In this document: one piece after another, positions 25,783 to 33,777 of the stretch
Position numbering within the stretch: the stretch's first letter is position 1
Layout: every line of letters begins with the position of its first letter
Assembly (NCBI GenBank): GCA_963811265.1
Contig: CAWEQS010000025.1
Location: forward strand, 1 to 64,000
Direction of reading: 5' to 3'
DNA length: 64,000 bases
Source of the DNA: JAOUJD01 sp963811265
Lineage (GTDB): Bacteria > Pseudomonadota > Gammaproteobacteria > Burkholderiales > Burkholderiaceae_F
Position numbers and translations under genes: made by a program
The notes under the pieces: generated by a model
The model's input: only the letters and a program-made list of their open reading frames with translations
Database searches by the model: none
What the model was told of the DNA's origin: nothing

Positions 25783-26178
25783 ATGCGTCACGGACACGGA
25801 TTGCGGAAACTGAACCGCACCAGCAGCCATCGCCTGGCGATGTTCCGCAACATGGCCAACTCGCTGCTGCGCCACGAGGCCATCAAGACCACGCTGCCGA
25901 AGGCGAAGGAACTGCGCCGCGTCGTCGAGCCCCTGATCACGCTCGGCCGCGAGCCGACGGTCGCGAACAAGCGCCTGGCGTTCAATCGCCTGCGCGACCG
26001 CGAAGTCGTGGTCAAGCTCTTCAACGAGATCGGCCCGCGCTACAAGGCGCGCAACGGCGGCTACACGCGGATCCTGAAGATGGGTTTCCGCGTCGGCGAC
26101 AACGCGCCGATGGCCTTCGTCGAACTGGTCGACCGGCCGCAGCAGGAAGCCGCGCCGGCGGCCGACGACGCCAGCTGA
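25783..26178 (+). CDS. rplQ: 50S ribosomal protein L17
   Basis: L17 is a large-subunit protein near the tunnel exit. It has 131 residues starting MRHGHGLRKLNRTSSHRLAM, with an Ala/Asp-rich end. It is the last gene of the ribosomal block. Confidence 0.97.
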   Translation: MRHGHGLRKLNRTSSHRLAMFRNMANSLLRHEAIKTTLPKAKELRRVVEPLITLGREPTVANKRLAFNRLRDREVVVKLFNEIGPRYKARNGGYTRILKMGFRVGDNAPMAFVELVDRPQQEAAPAADDAS

Positions 26179-26202
26179 GCGTCGGCGCCCGCTAGACTGC
26201 AG

Positions 26203-26228
26203 AGGCCTGCCGGTTCGGCAGGCCTTTT
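26203..26228 (+). terminator. Rho-independent terminator after rplQ
   Basis: A perfect 10-bp stem (AGGCCTGCCG and CGGCAGGCCT) with a GTT loop is followed by TTTTG. It closes the ribosomal super-cluster. The next gene's ATG is only 16 bp downstream. Confidence 0.9.
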
Positions 26229-26243
26229 GCTTTGGTCCCCCGG

Positions 26244-27197
26244 ATGAATGCCTTGCCAACGCCTGCCGTCGCGATTGCGGACGACGTGCTCGTCGTCGAC
26301 GGGCTGCGCAAGGACTACGGCGGCGCGACCGTCGTCGACGGCTTGTCGTTCTCGATTCGACGCGGCACCTGCTACGCGCTGCTCGGCCCCAACGGGGCCG
26401 GCAAGACGACGACCCTGCGGTGCTGCCTCGGCCTCACCGAGCCGGATGGCGGCGAGATCACGCTGGTTGGCGAGCCGGTGCCACGCCACGCCCGTCGCGC
26501 GCGAATCCGCGTCGGCGTCGTGCCGCAGATGGACAACCTCGATCCGGACTTCACGGTGACCGAGAACCTCGTCGTGTACGGCCGCTACTTCGGGCTGGCG
26601 GACGCGGAGGTGCTCGCGCGCGTTCCGGGACTGCTCGAATTCGCGAACCTCGCGCACAAGAAGGATGCGCGCATCGGCGAACTGTCGGGAGGCATGAAGC
26701 GCCGCCTGACACTCGCCCGCGCGCTCGTGAACGACCCGGACCTGATCTTCATGGACGAGCCGACCACGGGACTGGACCCGCAGGCACGGCACGTGATCTG
26801 GGAGCGGCTGAAGCAACTCCTCGCCCGCCGCAAGACGATCCTGCTGACGACGCACTTCATGGACGAGGCGGAGCGGCTGGCGACGCGGCTCGCCGTGATC
26901 GATCACGGACGCAAGATCGCCGAAGGCAGCCCGCGCGACCTGATCCGCGCCCACATCGAGCCGCACGTGATCGAGGTCTACGGCGACGGTGCGTTCGCCT
27001 GGGCGGAGCGCGACGGGCGGCAACTGGCCGATCGGCTGGAGGTCAGCGGCGAGACGGCCTTCTGCTACGCGGCCGAACCAGCGCGCCTGCTGCAGTCGCT
27101 CGAGCGCGCGGCCTCCCTGCGCTACCTGCACCGGCCCGCCAACCTCGAAGACGTGTTCCTGAAGCTCACGGGGCGCGAAATGCGGGACGAGGCATGA
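26244..27197 (+). CDS. ABC-2 type exporter, ATP-binding protein (NodI-like)
   Basis: This is the nucleotide-binding subunit of an ABC exporter. With the ATG at 26244 it has 317 residues. Walker A GPNGAGKTT is at 49-56, the signature LSGGMKRR and Walker B LIFMDEPTTGLDP follow, and the H-loop is in TTHFMDEAE. The family resembles NodI/CcmA-type exporters, whose substrates vary (oligosaccharides, drugs, lipids). None is indicated here, and nothing in the context suggests nodulation. No clear ribosome-binding site precedes the ATG. A TTG four codons earlier lies in the terminator and is less likely. Confidence 0.9.
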   Translation: MNALPTPAVAIADDVLVVDGLRKDYGGATVVDGLSFSIRRGTCYALLGPNGAGKTTTLRCCLGLTEPDGGEITLVGEPVPRHARRARIRVGVVPQMDNLDPDFTVTENLVVYGRYFGLADAEVLARVPGLLEFANLAHKKDARIGELSGGMKRRLTLARALVNDPDLIFMDEPTTGLDPQARHVIWERLKQLLARRKTILLTTHFMDEAERLATRLAVIDHGRKIAEGSPRDLIRAHIEPHVIEVYGDGAFAWAERDGRQLADRLEVSGETAFCYAAEPARLLQSLERAASLRYLHRPANLEDVFLKLTGREMRDEA

Positions 27198-28036
27198 GCG
27201 CCGCCGCCGTCAGGCGCCTCCGCCGCGCAGCCCGCTTGAGCGCGTGCCAGCGCCGGACCTCGCGCTGGGCGCTGCCTCAGGTCTCCGCGCGCTTCGTGCC
27301 GGTGTGGCGCCGCAACTTCCTTGTCTGGCGCAAGCTCTTCCTCGAGCGACTGCTGACCAACGTGATCGAGCCGCTGCTGACGATCGTGGCATTCGGCTAC
27401 GGCCTCGGCAGCCTGCTGCCCGAGGTCGAGGGCGTCAGCTACCTGCAGTTCCTCGCCAGCGGCGCGATCGCGATGAGCGTGATCTACTCGGCGAAGTTCG
27501 AGTCGCTGTGGGGCGCCTTCTCGCGGATGCACGTGCAGAAGACCTGGGACGCGATCCTGCACACGCCGCTCGCGGTCGATGACCTGCTGCTGGGCGAGAT
27601 CTTCTGGGCCGCGAGCAAGGCGACGTTCACCGCGCTCTGCATCCTCGTGATGATGTGGGTGCTCGACATCGCGCGCGAGCCGATGTCGCTGCTGGTGCTG
27701 CCGGCCGCCTTCTTCATCGCGCTGGTCTTCTCCGCGATGGCGCTGATCGTCAACGCCGTGGCGCGCAGCTACGACCTGCTGTCGAACTACTTCACGGTGG
27801 TCGTCATGCCGCTGGTGTTCCTGTCCGGGGTGTACTTCCCGCTGACGCAGTTGCCGCCTTGGCTGCGCGACGTCGCGCAGTGGCTTCCGATGACCGCGGC
27901 CGTCGACCTCGTGCGACCGCTTGCGCTCGGCAGGGCGCCGGCGCACCTGGCACGCGACGTCCTGCTGCTCGCGGCCTTCGGCCTGTTCTGCTACTACGTG
28001 GCGCTGGTGCTGACGCGCCGGAGGCTGCTGAAATGA
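27194..28036 (+). CDS. ABC-2 type exporter, permease (NodJ-like)
   Basis: This is the membrane subunit paired with the preceding ATPase. It overlaps that gene by four bases (ATGA). It has 280 residues with about six hydrophobic segments, including TNVIEPLLTIVAFGYGLGSL, and the conserved ABC-2 end region VVVMPLVFLSGVYFPLTQLP. The first 30 residues are Arg-rich and may overstate the N-terminus. The substrate is unknown. Confidence 0.88.
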   Translation: MSAAAVRRLRRAARLSACQRRTSRWALPQVSARFVPVWRRNFLVWRKLFLERLLTNVIEPLLTIVAFGYGLGSLLPEVEGVSYLQFLASGAIAMSVIYSAKFESLWGAFSRMHVQKTWDAILHTPLAVDDLLLGEIFWAASKATFTALCILVMMWVLDIAREPMSLLVLPAAFFIALVFSAMALIVNAVARSYDLLSNYFTVVVMPLVFLSGVYFPLTQLPPWLRDVAQWLPMTAAVDLVRPLALGRAPAHLARDVLLLAAFGLFCYYVALVLTRRRLLK

Positions 28037-28365
28037 GCGAAGCGCTCGTGGTGCTGACCAACTGCCCGGACGATGAAGTCGCCGACCGCATCGCGCGGAC
28101 CCTCGTGGAGAGCGGGCTGGCCGCCTGCGTGAACCGGCTGGCGCCGGCGTCGTCGATCTACCGCTGGCGGGGCGCCGTGGAGCGCGCGACCGAGACTCCG
28201 CTGCTGATCAAGACCACGCGCGAGCGCTACGCCGAGGTCGAGCAGGCGATCCGCGCACTGCATCCGTACGAGGTGCCCGAGATCGTCGCCTTGGGGATCG
28301 AGGCAGGCTTCGCGCCGTACCTGCGCTGGATCGTCGATGAAACGCAGCCGCCGCTGATGGCATGA
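28033..28365 (+). CDS. cutA: Divalent cation tolerance protein CutA
   Basis: CutA is a small trimeric ferredoxin-like-fold protein linked in E. coli to copper tolerance, though its exact role is unsettled. It has 110 residues, with the family motifs SGLAACVNR, SIYRWRGAVE and LHPYEVPEIVA. Its ATG overlaps the permease stop (ATGA). Confidence 0.93.
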   Translation: MSEALVVLTNCPDDEVADRIARTLVESGLAACVNRLAPASSIYRWRGAVERATETPLLIKTTRERYAEVEQAIRALHPYEVPEIVALGIEAGFAPYLRWIVDETQPPLMA

Positions 28366-28752
28366 GCGACACACGGGAGCGTCCGCCTCGACAAGTGGCT
28401 GTGGGCCGCGCGTTTCTACAAGACGCGCTCGCTGGCCACCGCGGCGATCAACGCCGGCGACGTCCGGGTAGCGCGCGAACGGGTCAAGCCGGCGCGCGAC
28501 GTGAAGGCTGGCGACGAGCTGCAGATCCGCCGCGGCGATGACGTGATGGACGTGGTGGTGCGTGAGCTCTCGAGCGCCCGCGGACCGGCGCCGGTCGCGC
28601 AGCGCCTCTACGAAGAGACCGAAGAGAGCCGGCAGCGCCGCGCCCGGGCGGCGGAACGCCGCGCGCTGGCCCGTGAACCCGCGCTGGACATCAAGGGGCG
28701 GCCGACGAAGCGCGACGCGCGGGAGTTGCGGCGATTGCGCGGAGGCGGGTAG
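28362..28752 (+). CDS. hslR: Hsp15-like S4-domain RNA-binding protein (one-base frameshift near the start)
   Basis: Hsp15 binds stalled 50S subunits carrying nascent chains. The main frame from 28381 reads VRLDKWLWAARFYKTRSLA, the S4-domain start, and ends at 28752 with a basic tail. No start codon exists in that frame between the cutA stop and 28381. The ATG at 28362 overlaps the cutA stop in the same ATGA style as the genes before it, and gives MSDTRE before the frames diverge. Removing one base near 28380 joins them into 129 residues, close to the family's 133. A sequencing insertion is the simplest explanation. A short product starting at GTG 28501 would lack most of the S4 domain. Confidence 0.8.
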
Positions 28753-28783
28753 GCGTCGGCGGCTCCACCGGCCGGCTGGGACG

Positions 28784-29902
28784 TCAGCGCAACCAGCGCG
28801 GCGTGCGCGGGGCGCGTGGACGCTCGAGGATGCGGCGCGTCCAGAAGTACAGCAGCATGATCACCGCCACGGTCGCCATCGTGCCGACGGTGATCCAGAA
28901 CCCGTCGATGTCTTCGAGCAGCGGCATGTGGCGGAAGTTCATGCCGAAGACGCCCGAGATCAGCGTCAGCGGCGCGAAGATCGCGGCGATCGCCGTCAGC
29001 TTGCGCACGATCTCGTTGGTCTGGTGCGTGTTCGCCGAAAAGTGAAGCTGGACCGCGGACTCGACCGAGGACTCGAGCCGCCGCGCATGGTGCAGGACGC
29101 GCTGGATGTGCTCCATCACGTCGTTCAGGCGGACCAGGTACGCGTCGCTGACGCTGGCCTCGGGCGTCTGTTCGAGGTACTCGTCGCGCATTTCGGTGAG
29201 CGCGTCGTACTGGCCTTCGCACAGGTTCTCGAGCTTGCGCAGTTCCATCCGCGCCTCGAGCAGCGCGCTCCAGTTCGAGAAGGGGCGCCGAGGATCGAGC
29301 AGGTCGCGCTGCCAGCGGTCGAGCCGGTCCGACAGCGGCTCCCTCAACTCGAGGTAGCGGTCGACCATCACGTTCAGCATGCGCAGCATCAACTCCCCGG
29401 GACGGGGCGGCAGGCGCGATCTGTCGTAGGCGCCGTTGTCAGCGCCGACACGCCGGGGATCGAGCATCCGTTGCCGTATCGCGTCGATCGACTTGCTCTG
29501 CGCATGCCGTACGGTCACGAGCATTCGCTCGAGCAGGAAGAACGTGATCGGGCGTGTGACGATCTCCTGCAACAGGCGGCGCTGATCCGCGGCCATGCCG
29601 CGCTTTTCCTCCAGGGCCTGCAGCGGCGGCGCGTCGCCGGTCGACAGCTTCCGGAACACCAGCATCTGGTAGTCGTTGGTGGAGTCGAAGAACGACGGAT
29701 GCTGCGGATTCGTCGCGTCCTGGAGGTGGAGGTCGAAAAGCCGCACCCCCGTCAGTCGCTCGACGACGCCGGGCAGCGCCTCGGGATCGGCGACGACTTC
29801 CTCGAGCGAAACGTCCAGCCAGACGTAGCCGTCCGGCGGCAGCGCCGCCGGCGCGGCGCCCAGATCCTGCGCACGCCCGGCCTGGACCTCGATCCAGTTC
29901 AC
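28784..29902 (-). CDS. corA: CorA-family magnesium/divalent cation transporter
   Basis: CorA proteins are homopentameric Mg2+ (or Zn2+) channels. This one has 372 residues: a long cytoplasmic helical domain, then the GMN signature in SGVFGMNF near residue 325, and two C-terminal membrane helices (about 306-326 and 337-358). It lies eight bases downstream of hemB and is probably cotranscribed. Whether Mg2+ or Zn2+ is the substrate cannot be told from sequence. Confidence 0.9.
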   Translation of the reverse strand: MNWIEVQAGRAQDLGAAPAALPPDGYVWLDVSLEEVVADPEALPGVVERLTGVRLFDLHLQDATNPQHPSFFDSTNDYQMLVFRKLSTGDAPPLQALEEKRGMAADQRRLLQEIVTRPITFFLLERMLVTVRHAQSKSIDAIRQRMLDPRRVGADNGAYDRSRLPPRPGELMLRMLNVMVDRYLELREPLSDRLDRWQRDLLDPRRPFSNWSALLEARMELRKLENLCEGQYDALTEMRDEYLEQTPEASVSDAYLVRLNDVMEHIQRVLHHARRLESSVESAVQLHFSANTHQTNEIVRKLTAIAAIFAPLTLISGVFGMNFRHMPLLEDIDGFWITVGTMATVAVIMLLYFWTRRILERPRAPRTPRWLR

Positions 29903-29909
29903 GCGGTCC

Positions 29910-30917
29910 CTACGCCTGGCCGCGCAGCCAGCGCGCGACCTGCAGCGCGAAGTAGGTCAGGACGCCGTCCGCGCCGGCGCGCTTGAATGCGAGCAGCGAT
30001 TCGAGGATGACCTTCTTCTCGTCGAGCCACCCGTTGGCCGCGGCCGCCTTCAGCATCGCGTACTCGCCGCTGACCTGGTAGACGAACGTCGGCGCCTTGT
30101 ATTCGTCCTTCACGCGTCGCACGATGTCCAGGTACGGCATGCCCGGCTTCACCATCACCATGTCGGCGCCCTCCGCCAGGTCGAGGCCGACCTCCCACAG
30201 CGCCTCGTCGGTGTTGGCCGGATCCATCTGGTAGACCATCTTGTTCGACTTGCCGAGGTTGCCCGAGGAGCCGACGGCATCGCGGAACGGTCCGTAGAAC
30301 GCACTGGCGTACTTTGCGGAATAGGCCATGATCCGCGTGTGGATGTGGCCGGCGGCTTCGAGCGCCTGGCGGATCGCGCCGATGCGGCCGTCCATCATGT
30401 CGCTGGGCGCGACGATGTCCACGCCGGCGCCGGCCTGCACCAGTGACTGCCGCACCAGGACCTCGATCGTTTCGTCGTTGAGCACGTAGCCGCTCTCATC
30501 GATCAGGCCGTCCTGCCCATGGGTCGTGAACGGGTCGAGGGCCACGTCGGTCATCACGCCGAGTTCGGGAAAGCGCTGCTTCAGTTCGCGCACCGCGCGC
30601 GGCACCAGGCCATCCGCGTTCGTGGCTTCCCTGCCGTCGGGCGACTTGAGCGATCCGTCGATGACCGGGAACAGCGCCATCACGGGAATGCCGAGCCGCA
30701 CGCACTCGTCCGCGACCGGCAGCAACTGGTCGATCGAGAGCCGCTCGACGCCCGGCATCGACGCGACCGCCTCGCGCCGCTGGCTGCCATCGAGGACGAA
30801 CACGGGGTAGATCAGGTCGTCGACCGTGAGAGCGTTCTCGCGCATCAGGCGCCGTGAGAAATCGTCACGGCGCATGCGGCGCATGCGAACTGAAGGAAAC
30901 TGGCCAAGGATCTGCAT
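29910..30917 (-). CDS. hemB: Delta-aminolevulinic acid dehydratase (porphobilinogen synthase)
   Basis: HemB condenses two 5-aminolevulinate molecules to porphobilinogen in heme synthesis. I chose the ATG at 30917 (MQILGQFPSVRM), which has a GGGAG ribosome-binding site, giving 335 residues. Both active-site lysines are present, in YSAKYASAFYGP and VMVKPGMPYLD. The metal loop reads DVALDPFTTHGQDG, with Asp/Ala in place of the cysteines of zinc enzymes, so it should be a Mg2+-type enzyme. A GATAAT -10 element lies at 30953-30958 on this strand. Confidence 0.97.
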   Translation of the reverse strand: MQILGQFPSVRMRRMRRDDFSRRLMRENALTVDDLIYPVFVLDGSQRREAVASMPGVERLSIDQLLPVADECVRLGIPVMALFPVIDGSLKSPDGREATNADGLVPRAVRELKQRFPELGVMTDVALDPFTTHGQDGLIDESGYVLNDETIEVLVRQSLVQAGAGVDIVAPSDMMDGRIGAIRQALEAAGHIHTRIMAYSAKYASAFYGPFRDAVGSSGNLGKSNKMVYQMDPANTDEALWEVGLDLAEGADMVMVKPGMPYLDIVRRVKDEYKAPTFVYQVSGEYAMLKAAAANGWLDEKKVILESLLAFKRAGADGVLTYFALQVARWLRGQA

Positions 30918-30979
30918 GCGGGAAACTCCCACTGGAGCGTGAGCGTGGTCGGATTATCGTTCGTGCCTGATGACTCGTT

Positions 30980-31064
30980 CATCTCCCGCTTCTCCTCCCT
31001 GAGCGGGATGCCTTGAAGACACACAGGCATTGAGGCCCTGGATCGAATTCCGGGGCTTTTTTTT
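30980..31064 (+). ncRNA. Candidate small RNA between hemB and engB
   Basis: The plus strand holds three consecutive hairpins and ends like a small RNA. The first (arms TCCCGCT 30984-30990 and AGCGGGA 31002-31008) has an 11-base loop containing CTCCTCCC, complementary to a Shine-Dalgarno sequence. The second pairs ATGCCT with AGGCAT (31008-31030). The third (31035-31042 with 31049-31056, one G-U) is followed by eight Ts (31057-31064), a textbook intrinsic terminator. No plus-strand gene lies upstream to use that terminator. The 5' end is unknown and no strong promoter is visible. On the other strand the CTCCTCCC is the ribosome-binding region of a tiny upstream frame, so the element may serve hemB instead. 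Confidence 0.35.
31035..31064 (+). terminator. Plus-strand intrinsic terminator in the hemB-engB gap
   Basis: GCCCTGGA pairs with TCCGGGGC (one G-U) around TCGAAT and is followed by T8. The same T8 is also the loop of a larger 10-bp inverted repeat (31047-31074, ATTCCGGGGC and GCCCCGGAAT). On the minus strand no T run follows the stem, so it does not look like an engB terminator. Confidence 0.7.
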
Positions 31065-31111
31065 GCCCCGGAATGATACGGGTCCCGGGCGATCCGATTC
31101 CCTGCGCTGCG

Positions 31112-31732
31112 TCAGTCGCGCAGCCAGCCGGCCAGGGTCGTTTCCAGCTCCTCCACGCCCAGGCGCTTCAGTGCGGAGAACAACTGTGCCGACGCCCGGG
31201 GGCCCAGTTCTTCGGCCCGGCGCCGGGCCCGATCGATCGCCAGCCGCTTTTCGCTGTTGTTCAACTGGTCGGCCTTCGTCAGCAGGAAGTGCAGCTTGCA
31301 GGTCGGCCGGTCGATGAAGGCGATCAACGCCTCGTCGGCGGGCAGCAGCGGCCGCCGCGCATCCATCACGATCACGATCCCGACCAGGGTCTGCCTGCGC
31401 GCCACGTAGCCGCCCACCAGCGTGTCCCACTGCGAACGCTCCGACTCCGGCGCCTTCGCGTAGCCGTATCCGGGCAGGTCGACGAGGTAGCCGCGCGGCA
31501 CGGTCTGGCCCTGGTCGTCGCGCTCGGACAGCTCGAAGAAGTTGAGCAACTGGGTGCGGCCCGGCGTCTTGCTCGCAAAGGCGAGGCGCTTCTGCTGCGT
31601 GAGCACGTTGATCGCGGTCGACTTGCCGGCGTTGGACCGCCCGGCGAAGGCGATCTCGGGCAACGCAGCGTCCGGCAGCCCGGCAAGTTCGGCCACGGAG
31701 ATGATGAAGCGGGCGGAGTGGAAGAGTTGCAC
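31112..31732 (-). CDS. engB: Ribosome biogenesis GTP-binding protein EngB/YsxC
   Basis: EngB is an essential GTPase for late large-subunit assembly. The P-loop GRSNAGKS (31-38), DLPGYG (G3) and TKAD (G4) are intact. The GTG at 31732 (MQLFHSARFIISVAEL) gives 206 residues, near the family's 210, but it has no clear ribosome-binding site. The frame is open upstream to 31858 across the promoter of the divergent cytochrome gene. The start is therefore uncertain. Confidence 0.92.
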   Translation of the reverse strand: MQLFHSARFIISVAELAGLPDAALPEIAFAGRSNAGKSTAINVLTQQKRLAFASKTPGRTQLLNFFELSERDDQGQTVPRGYLVDLPGYGYAKAPESERSQWDTLVGGYVARRQTLVGIVIVMDARRPLLPADEALIAFIDRPTCKLHFLLTKADQLNNSEKRLAIDRARRRAEELGPRASAQLFSALKRLGVEELETTLAGWLRD

Positions 31733-31770
31733 GAGGAAGGCGGGAAGGCAGCCGGGCGGATCGGGTCCGG

Positions 31771-31776
31771 TAGAAT
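31771..31776 (+). promoter_or_regulatory. Probable -10 element of the cytochrome c4 gene
   Basis: TAGAAT lies 92 bp before the cytochrome ATG in the gap divergent from engB. No good -35 hexamer is present at the right spacing, so the call rests on the -10 alone. Confidence 0.35.
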
Positions 31777-31867
31777 ACGCGGCTTCGCAAAATGGTCCGC
31801 CGCCGGTTCCCGTCTGCAGTCGCGCGGATGCTGGGGCGAGCGGCAAACCAACAACCAAGGCGCTTTG

Positions 31868-32524
31868 ATGAACAGGTCGATAGGGCGACGCTTACTGGTG
31901 CTGCTGGGCGCAGCGGCGACGGCGGGGTTTGGGCTGGTGGCCCAGGCCCAGACCAAGGGTCCGTCCAAACCCGACCTCGCGCGCGGTCAGCAGGTGGCAT
32001 CGCAGGTCTGCACGACGTGCCACAACACCGACGGCAACTCGACGATCGCCGGCAATCCCCGCCTCGCGCAGCAACACGCCGACTACCTGTACAAGCAGCT
32101 GGTCGACTACTCCGCGCAGGGACAGTCGAAGCCGGCGCGCGAGAACCCGGTGATGAACGGCTTTGCGTCGCAGCTCTCGGACGCGGACAAGCGCAACGTG
32201 TCCGCCTGGTTCGCGAGCCAGGCAGCGAAGCCGGCCTTTGCGAGGAACAAGGACACGATCGAGCTCGGCCAGCGGATCTGGCGGGCAGGCATCCCGGAGA
32301 AGTCCGTCCCGGCTTGCGCCGGTTGCCACGGTCCCGCTGGCTCCGGCATCCCGGTGCAGTATCCGCGGATCGCCGGGCAGCACGCCGAGTACACCGAGAC
32401 CACGCTGAAGAACTTCCGCGATGGAACCCGGCGCAACAACGTGCCGATGCAGCAGATTGCCGCTCGTCTCTCCGACGCGGAGATCAAGGCGCTCGCCGAC
32501 TTCGCCCAGGGCCTGCGGCGGTAG
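31868..32524 (+). CDS. Diheme cytochrome c4
   Basis: This is a periplasmic electron carrier to terminal oxidases. It has 218 residues with a Sec signal peptide (RRLLVLLGAAATAGFGLVAQ, cleavage near AQA-Q). Two CXXCH heme sites are at C48-H52 and C150-H154, in two homologous halves, with likely axial methionines M96 (NPVM) and M194 (NVPM). It is monocistronic, divergent from engB and closed by a terminator shared with guaC. Confidence 0.93.
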   Translation: MNRSIGRRLLVLLGAAATAGFGLVAQAQTKGPSKPDLARGQQVASQVCTTCHNTDGNSTIAGNPRLAQQHADYLYKQLVDYSAQGQSKPARENPVMNGFASQLSDADKRNVSAWFASQAAKPAFARNKDTIELGQRIWRAGIPEKSVPACAGCHGPAGSGIPVQYPRIAGQHAEYTETTLKNFRDGTRRNNVPMQQIAARLSDAEIKALADFAQGLRR

Positions 32525-32543
32525 GCGGCAACGGGCAAGGGAC

Positions 32544-32570
32544 GAAAGGGCGGCCGGGAGCCGCCCTTTC
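32544..32570. terminator. Bidirectional terminator between cytochrome c4 and guaC
   Basis: A perfect 11-bp stem (GAAAGGGCGGC and GCCGCCCTTTC) with a CGGGA loop lies between the two convergent genes. T-rich ends are present in both directions. Confidence 0.8.
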
Positions 32571-32585
32571 GCTTTCCGCGCGGCG

Positions 32586-33627
32586 TCAGGACTTTCCGAA
32601 CATCTCGTTGGCCTGCTGGGCCACGCGCACGAAGGTCGTCCGCTTCGAGAACTCCTTCAGTCGCCGCGCGCCGACGTAGGTGCACGCTGACCGCACTCCG
32701 CCCAGGATCTCCTGCACGGTGTGCTCGACCGGCCCACGGTAGGGCACCAGGACCTCCTTGCCCTCGGCCGCGCGATAGCGCGCCACGCCGCCCGCGTAGC
32801 GTTCCATCGCCGCGCGGCTGCTCATCCCGTAGAAGCGCTTGAATTGCTCGCCGCCTCGCTCGACGAGGTCGCCCCCGGACTCGTCGTGGCCCGCGAACAT
32901 GCCGCCCATCATGACGAAGTCCGCGCCGCCGCCGAATGCCTTCGCCACCTCCCCGGGGGTGGTGCAGCCGCCGTCGGCGCAGATCAGGCCGCTCAGCCCG
33001 TGGGCGGCGTCGGCGCACTCGATCACGGCCGAGAGCTGCGGATAGCCGACGCCGGTCATCTTGCGGGTCGTGCAGACGGAACCGGGGCCGATGCCGACCT
33101 TCACGATGTCCGCGCCGGAGAGGATCAGTTCCTCGGTCATTTCGCCGGTCACCACGTTGCCGGCCATGATGACGAGCTCGCGGGAAGCGCGTGCGTATGC
33201 GCGTGACGAAGGTGACGAAGTTCTCGTGGTAGCCGTTGGCCACGTCGATGCACACGTACTGCACCGCGTCGCCGGCCGCGTCCACGACGCGCTGGAACTT
33301 CTCCTCGTCGGCCTTGGTGATGCCCATGGAATAGAACGCGGCCGACTTGCGTTCCAGTCCCTTGAAGAACGCGACGCACTCGTCGACCGTGTAGTGCTTG
33401 TGCAGCGCCGTCGACAGCTTGAAACGGTCGAGCGCCCGTGCGATCTCGAACGTGCCGGTGGTGTCCATGTTGGACGCGATGATCGGGATGCCGTCGTACG
33501 GCACCGCGGCATGGCGGAAGGTGAACTGGCGGGAGATGTCGACGTCCGAGCGCGATGTCAGCGTGGACCGCTTTGGCCGGATCAGAACGTCGCGGAAGTC
33601 GAGCTTGAGTTCGTGTTCGATGTGCAT
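32586..33627 (-). CDS. guaC: GMP reductase (one-base frameshift in the sequence)
   Basis: GuaC converts GMP to IMP with NADPH in purine salvage. The ATG at 33627 follows GGAGGATCGG, and the frame reads MHIEHELKLDFRDVLIRPKR to TRIRTRFP. The rest, from ELVIMAGNVVTGEM to the end, is in another frame. Dropping one base near 33180 gives 346 residues, against 347 in E. coli. The catalytic cysteine loop GIGPGSVCTTR and the C-terminal RSACTYVGARRLKEFSKRTT are intact, so a sequence error is likelier than decay. Confidence 0.9.
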
Positions 33628-33777
33628 CCGATCCTCCAGTGCGCGTTTTCCGGGCAGTCTATCCGCCCGAAACCCCGGGCGTCCGGCGCTGTCCCAGACT
33701 TGCCGACCCCTCGACCCGCTGGAGCCCTTGTAACCTCCCATCGCCGCGCCTTGGCGCAGCCCTCCCTGGAGCCACCG

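Noticed and set aside
26244..28036. Nodulation exporter NodIJ
   Set aside because: The resemblance is to a broad exporter family, and no nodulation genes are near, so no specific substrate is claimed.
30845..31030. Small minus-strand frame overlapping the hemB start, with a GGGAGGAG site
   Set aside because: It could be a leader peptide, since an ATG at about 30982 follows a purine-rich site, but the product has no recognisable features and overlaps hemB out of frame. It was left out of the features and is noted only as a competing reading of the small RNA candidate.
31047..31074. Large inverted repeat with a T8 loop as an engB terminator
   Set aside because: On the minus strand the stem is not followed by a T run. 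The T8 works only for plus-strand transcription.
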